A stretch of 64,000 nt of DNA from assembly GCF_002127325.2 (NCBI RefSeq), contig NC_035449.2, forward strand, positions 145,366,946-145,430,945. Direction: 5' to 3'. How positions within the stretch are numbered: position 1 is the stretch's first letter; every line of letters starts with the position of its first letter. Below, piece after piece: positions 59,712 to 64,000 of this stretch. This DNA comes from Helianthus annuus (Eukaryota; Streptophyta; Magnoliopsida; Asterales; Asteraceae). The notes beneath the pieces are model-generated. The model had not been told where the DNA came from and ran no database searches. It worked only from the letters and a program-made list of their open reading frames with translations. Both the position numbers and the translations under genes were made by a program.

Positions 59712-60442
59712 TGTTAGGATCTGAGTTTGGATTGATTGTGATTTGTGTTTGAATTAAGATGAACAATGAAAGAGTACTGCAGCGGAAATTAAATGGAAGC
59801 AAACTTTTCACAATCAAACAGAAGAAATGCTTTCAACCATACATTTTCAACAAAGAACCAAATGTTTAAATTTATTTCAAACTTTGATCACAATTGCATG
59901 TATGCTTTGCAAACTCCCCCTAAGCCCGAGCTCAGTAATTTGTTCGTGCAGGAAGAAGATGGTGAAGAGCTAATAGAACAGTACAGAGCACTGTTCTATT
60001 TATAGGCACTCAACAAACCACTGAGCATCTAAGCTGACGTCACCATGAAAGTGACATCTAACCTCCTAACAAACTCTTAACATCTGACCTATACAAACAC
60101 TGCTATGCTAACTACTGATGTTACAATACATTACATAAAGTAAATAAACAACTGCTGCATCCTTCCACTGTTGTTAACCCAGCAGTACTTGTCATTATCA
60201 GGAGTGCTTGAAACAAGGCAGTAGATTGAGCAGCAGAGCTTTAGTTCTTCATCAGTCTTTGACTTTGCTCAGCAGTTGTAGGTCAGCAGTTTGTATGATC
60301 AGCAGATAGGAGGTCAGCAGATGTTGAAACCACTTTCAAGGGGAGAGACTTGCATGCATAACATCTGCTTATTCTGGATCCACTGCTCTGATCTAGTTTT
60401 GGCTTTTATTATCTGTTCCTTTGGTAGGGTTCAATCCCAACA
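59712..60442 (-). repeat. 5' LTR of Copia-3 (right copy)
   Basis: 731 bp, same features as the left LTR. It lacks the poly-C expansion and retains GCAGCGG near 59780 where the left copy reads GCAGTGG. Confidence 0.94.
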
Positions 60443-60447
60443 GTAAC

Positions 60448-62571
60448 TCCCCAAAAACGGGCTTGGTAATCAAACCACGTTAATATTAAAGAGCGGGTAA
60501 AATACCATTAGTGGTAAAAGTGAACCCGTAAACAAAATAACTAGGAACAAATTAACCTAGTTAGTAACATGTAAAAAAGTAATAAAACAATGAGTTGTAG
60601 CCTTATTTAATCAAAACTGAACTTGAGGGACCAAAGTTGTCAAAAAGGAAAACACTTACGTTTTATAAACAAAAAACTAAAACACAACACACATAGTGTG
60701 TGTGTGTGGATCGATCATCAGGAGAACAAGCAAGGGCCAAACACTTGTTAATCCAATTCCACCAAATTGAAAGCTAATTCCTTCAAAAAATGCTTGCATT
60801 ATGATGAATTAGTGATCATCTAGCCTTCGATGATTATAAGGTATGTCAAAAATCTCGATTTGGTGATATTATGATTGAACGTAGAATTCATGGATTTCAA
60901 TCCATGTATGAATATGAGAAATTAAGGAGGTGGAGATGTATACTTGCTTAGGAACAAACCCTAAGTGAAAATTTTGAGTAAATTACTATCATTTAGGTGT
61001 TTGGATGAATTACCACACCTTGTTAAATGGTTTTTGATAATATGAAGAAGTTAATGATAAAATTATGTTTAGAAACATCATACATGGTAGTAACATGAGA
61101 ATACTTGAACAATTTAGGTGTCTGAATATATGATCATACTTACCATGAAATGAGTTTATGTAAGATGTGATGAAATTGGTGTTATATGTATGTTCATAGA
61201 TTGCTTGAAATCATGAATGTGTATATGAATACTCTAAGCTTTTGGCTAAGTTTGGTAATCGGTTAAATTTCATACATATGAAGCAATGGGTTATTCCATG
61301 GAGATGAAAAGATCCCTAGTTTTTATACAATATTGATAGATTAGCATACAATGATTGAGATTATGTTAATTCAATGATTTACAGTTTCATGAACTTGGTT
61401 GAGAAAAGTAGTTAAAACGGTAGCGTAAGAATAATGCCTACCGGATATTTGACAAATTGCTTAAATGAGTTGTTGAGATTAATTGTGTAATTGCTTATGT
61501 TAATAGGCAGTTTACCTTCTAAAAGTCAAACTGGCCAATAATGAGATCAAATGGTAATTTTGATATAAAGTCCGTAAGGTGAGATAGTCTTAATAATAAT
61601 GACTAATCTAACCATCTTGTGAATGATAAAAGGTAGTTTGACGCTTGAAAAGCTAGGTGGAAGCTTGGGAAGAAGCGGGTCAAACGGAACTGATACGCGC
61701 GGAAAACATAATCGGATTTCAAGGTAAGTGAAGCTTACATCTTTAAAATAGTACGTCTATTTATATATTTGATTAAGAATAAGCGATTTAGTATTTGGAA
61801 TGAGATTTAAAAAGATGAAGTTTCGACGCGAGTCGATACGGGTCGGAACAAATGAAAATGGAAATAAATCATATTTGATGGTAAAAAGGGGTAAAACAGT
61901 AACTTAGTCATGTAATGACGAATAAACAAGAAGTAATAAGAAAATTACCTTACGGTGTAAACCATAACGGGTAAAACGGGTAAAACAGTAATCGGTCACG
62001 AGTTGACAAATAAATGTTGAGTTTTGAAAAGACACCGTATAGCGTAAGCCATAATGGGTCGAACGATTTAAGGAACAAATATTAGTAATATGATCATACG
62101 GTGTATACCGAAACAGACTAAATGGTGAGATGGTAATGAATACCATCTCATAAAGATAAAATGGTCATTTAGACCAAACGGGTCAAATAGTGATGTCATC
62201 ACCATTTGACAATTATAACTGATGGTCGTTAGTCGAGTTTTGTGCTTACAAGGAAAAAGCATATGGTTTGTGTTGCTATTAACTTGCGATTAATAGTGCA
62301 AGGTATTTAAACGGGTCAATGCTATGATCTGAGCCAGGTATGTGTAATGGGACAAACTTTCGATAAGGTAAGGTCCAAAGAGAGTTAAATATGTCATGGG
62401 TGGACATTGGGTTACCTAAATTAAAGTATATCTGATGATTTGAATCGTAGATATTATGATTCTTAGGAACATAATGATTTTTAGATAAGAATATTGATTA
62501 AAGGTGCTCGCTTTGTCAAAATATGTTTGTAAAGGTCCTCCATCGTAGAAAGGACTAAAGTTGACCGAAAT
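60448..62571 (+). mobile_element. LARD-2 LTR (relative of LARD-1), continuing after Copia-3
   Basis: Similar to the LARD-1 LTR in order: CCCCAAAAACGGGCTTGG, the AACCTAGTTA block, GATTATAAGGTATGT, the GCTAGGTGGAAGCTTGG block, CAAGGTAAGT, and GACCAAACGGGTCAAA, then GGTATTTAAACGGGTCAA and GAGCCAGGTA. It is clearly diverged from LARD-1, so a different family member. No gene; minus frames at 61904-62262 lack support. It is interrupted at 62572; the rest lies outside the window. Confidence 0.8.
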
Positions 62572-63739
62572 TGTCACACCCCCAAAATACCACTTGCGAA
62601 AACACCGCGGGGCGTGTGACGTACCAGGATCTTAGCCACCAATCACATTGAACTCATAATTATATTTAAATAAAACTTCCATTCATTATCATAAAGTGAT
62701 ACAAAAGGTTACATATAATTTATTGTACACAGCGGAAGCATAACTCATTTGTTAAGTGTTTCATAAACCACGCGTATGTAAACCATTAGACTTGTATTGC
62801 GATTCCATGTATCTCGACCCATGACCACTCCATCCTTCCAGACAGCAAGTTCCATGATATAACCCTACAGACCTGCAAGCATGCAGACAAGTGTGTCAGA
62901 CGACGCTGGGGAGTTCAAAGTTTTGTTAACGCGTTTAGTTACCGGTTTCCAGTTTAAAACATTTCAATGATTCGTTGTTAATCACACGCTTACCGCCGAT
63001 GGCTCCAGATTATTTTCCCTGTCCTCCATTGCCTCTATCGTAGCAATGGTCAAGATTGGGGTCATTAGTTCACTCCCGTCCTCCCCGGTACGGTGTGAGG
63101 GTGCCAAACCTAAATAGCGCTATTAACTAATACCCCGTTGCCTCCCCGGCAACAATCGGTAGAAGGGACTTGAGTGATAGACATACGTGTATTAACCAAT
63201 AACCTAGGTTTAACATTCCAGTCAAACCCATTTACCCGACATTCCTCCCCGGAACGTTTACCAGATGTCCATCCCCGGGACACATGCTTGGGAAAAGAGC
63301 AGCGAACTCACCTTGGTTTCCTCGGTATGACTAGTTACTTGCTCACACTTAATCAGTCAAAGCCTATGATGTTCATGTACACGTAATCAGTTTACATTCA
63401 CCTTGTTCACATATATCACGTATCCAACATACACGTTACGCGAGTAGCATACAAGTAAAACACACGTGCTTATACAAGTCGTAACTGTTAATCATGCAAT
63501 CCATTGATCTATAACGTTTGTCGTAAAGTCACATAACAAGTGTTTTGTTCCCAAACAAGTCTACCTCCCATGTTTATGACATATATCAACATTCATAGAT
63601 TTAAGATTTATTCATACGGGTTAAGTCAAGATCCTCTTCTGATTAACATTATTGCCATGCTACATATAGACCCTTATAATCCAACTACCCAATTTACAAC
63701 AGTTTCGTTCAATGTCATATACATCATACAGTTTCATTT

Positions 63740-63845
63740 GATATCATACACACCATACGGTTCATTAGATATCATACATCATACAGTTCATTGGATATCA
63801 TACATCATACAGTTTATGGGATATCATACATCATACAGTTTATGG
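63740..63845. repeat. 26-28 bp tandem repeat, 4 units, in Gypsy-3 LTR
   Basis: GATATCATACATCATACAGT followed by TCATTG or TTATGG; units start at 63740, 63768, 63794 and 63820. Confidence 0.9.
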
Positions 63846-63896
63846 GGTGCTCCTCGGCGAAAGATCCTTCGATGAAAGGCTTTGCCATGGCGAAAG

Positions 63897-64000
63897 AGGT
63901 GGTGGCGAAATACCTGAGTATTTCATCAGAATGAGGGTGGCGAAACACTTGAGTATTTCGTCGACATGAGGGTGGCGAAACACCTGAGTTATTCGTCGAC
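63897..64000. repeat. 35-bp tandem repeat with CGAAA...TTTCG arms, at least 3 units
   Basis: Units GTGGCGAAAYACYTGAGTAT plus TTCRTC and a GAATGAGG-like spacer. Each unit carries a CGAAA...TTTCG inverted pair. The array reaches the window edge. Confidence 0.88.

Larger units (their letters stand above)
47223..60442 (-). mobile_element. Copia-3: Ty1/Copia element with long extra 3' ORF
   Basis: 13,220 bp, minus strand, ends TGTTGGGATTG (5') and AGATCCTAACA (3'), with duplication gtaac at 47218-47222 and 60443-60447. The LTRs are 47223-47956 (734 bp) and 59712-60442 (731 bp), with roughly 18-20 substitutions by eye. Order on the minus strand: gag (59546-56480), protease, integrase, RT, RNase H, then a 4 kb extra coding region (52033-48007). 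The length and the extra ORF after RNase H suggest a SIRE/Maximus-type lineage (inference). Confidence 0.93.
62572..64000 (-). mobile_element. Gypsy-3 LTR (Gypsy-2 relative), incomplete at window end
   Basis: Begins TGTCACACCCCCAAAATACC and keeps the Gypsy-2 LTR order: GTGAC(T/G)..ACCAGGATC, AGCCACCAATCA, AGCGGAAGC, CCTGCAAG.CATGCAG, GTTACTTGCT-like, GAACTCACCTTGGTTT, and GGCGAAACAC...TTTCGTCGA near the right end. Same orientation as the Gypsy-2 left LTR. The target duplication (perhaps gaaat at 62567) cannot be confirmed. No gene; plus frames at 63174 and 63540 are incidental. Confidence 0.8.

Noticed and set aside
62572..64000. Gypsy-3 as a solo LTR
   Set aside because: The right end is outside the window, so solo versus full element cannot be decided.

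Overview
This 64 kb window looks like intergenic heterochromatin of a large plant genome. Every stretch I could assign belongs to a transposable element, and I found no host gene, tRNA or rRNA gene. Plant origin is supported by LTR elements primed by initiator Met-tRNA, Ty3/Gypsy chromoviruses, Ty1/Copia elements and a hAT-type transposase relic with a DUF4371-like region. The element families resemble ones I remember from Asteraceae (Tanacetum, Artemisia or lettuce type). That family assignment is from memory, not a search.

The layout is a nest readable from 5-bp target-site duplications (TSDs). The oldest host is a hAT relic (46332-47216). On its left sits Copia-1 (minus strand), whose gag half and 5' LTR lie at 42416-46331 and whose gag C-terminal half lies at 1-1225; the rest runs off the left edge. 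Copia-1 is split by Gypsy-1 (1226-42415, TSD gtttc), a degraded chromovirus with LTRs of about 4 kb. The 3' LTR of Gypsy-1 is split twice: by Copia-2 (13233-20769, TSD ctagt), a gag-only element without pol, and by LARD-1 (22056-41156, TSD gggcc), an element with 3.1 kb LTRs and no coding capacity. The 5' LTR of LARD-1 is split by Gypsy-2 (23762-33759, TSD cttca). Gypsy-2 has near-identical 2,832-bp LTRs and a pol frame open for 963 codons, but its gag/protease region carries deletions.

On the right side of the hAT relic, LARD-2, a relative of LARD-1, begins at 47217. Copia-3 (47223-60442, minus strand, TSD gtaac) inserted only six bases into it. Copia-3 carries gag, protease, integrase, RT with an internal duplication, RNase H, and a very long extra ORF between pol and the 3' LTR. 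LARD-2 resumes at 60448 and is interrupted at 62572 by Gypsy-3, a Gypsy-2-like LTR that runs off the right edge.

Relative order follows from nesting: hAT, then Copia-1, Gypsy-1, LARD-1, Gypsy-2 on the left branch, and hAT, then LARD-2, then Copia-3 and Gypsy-3 on the right. Copia-2 is younger than Gypsy-1. All genes here serve retrotransposon replication (capsid, protease, RT/RNase H, integrase), and nearly all carry stops or frameshifts. The most unusual signal is non-coding: most families carry their own short motif repeated many times across LTR and leader. Copia-1 and Copia-2 share gag and post-TATA LTR sequence but have entirely different motif arrays at the same place.
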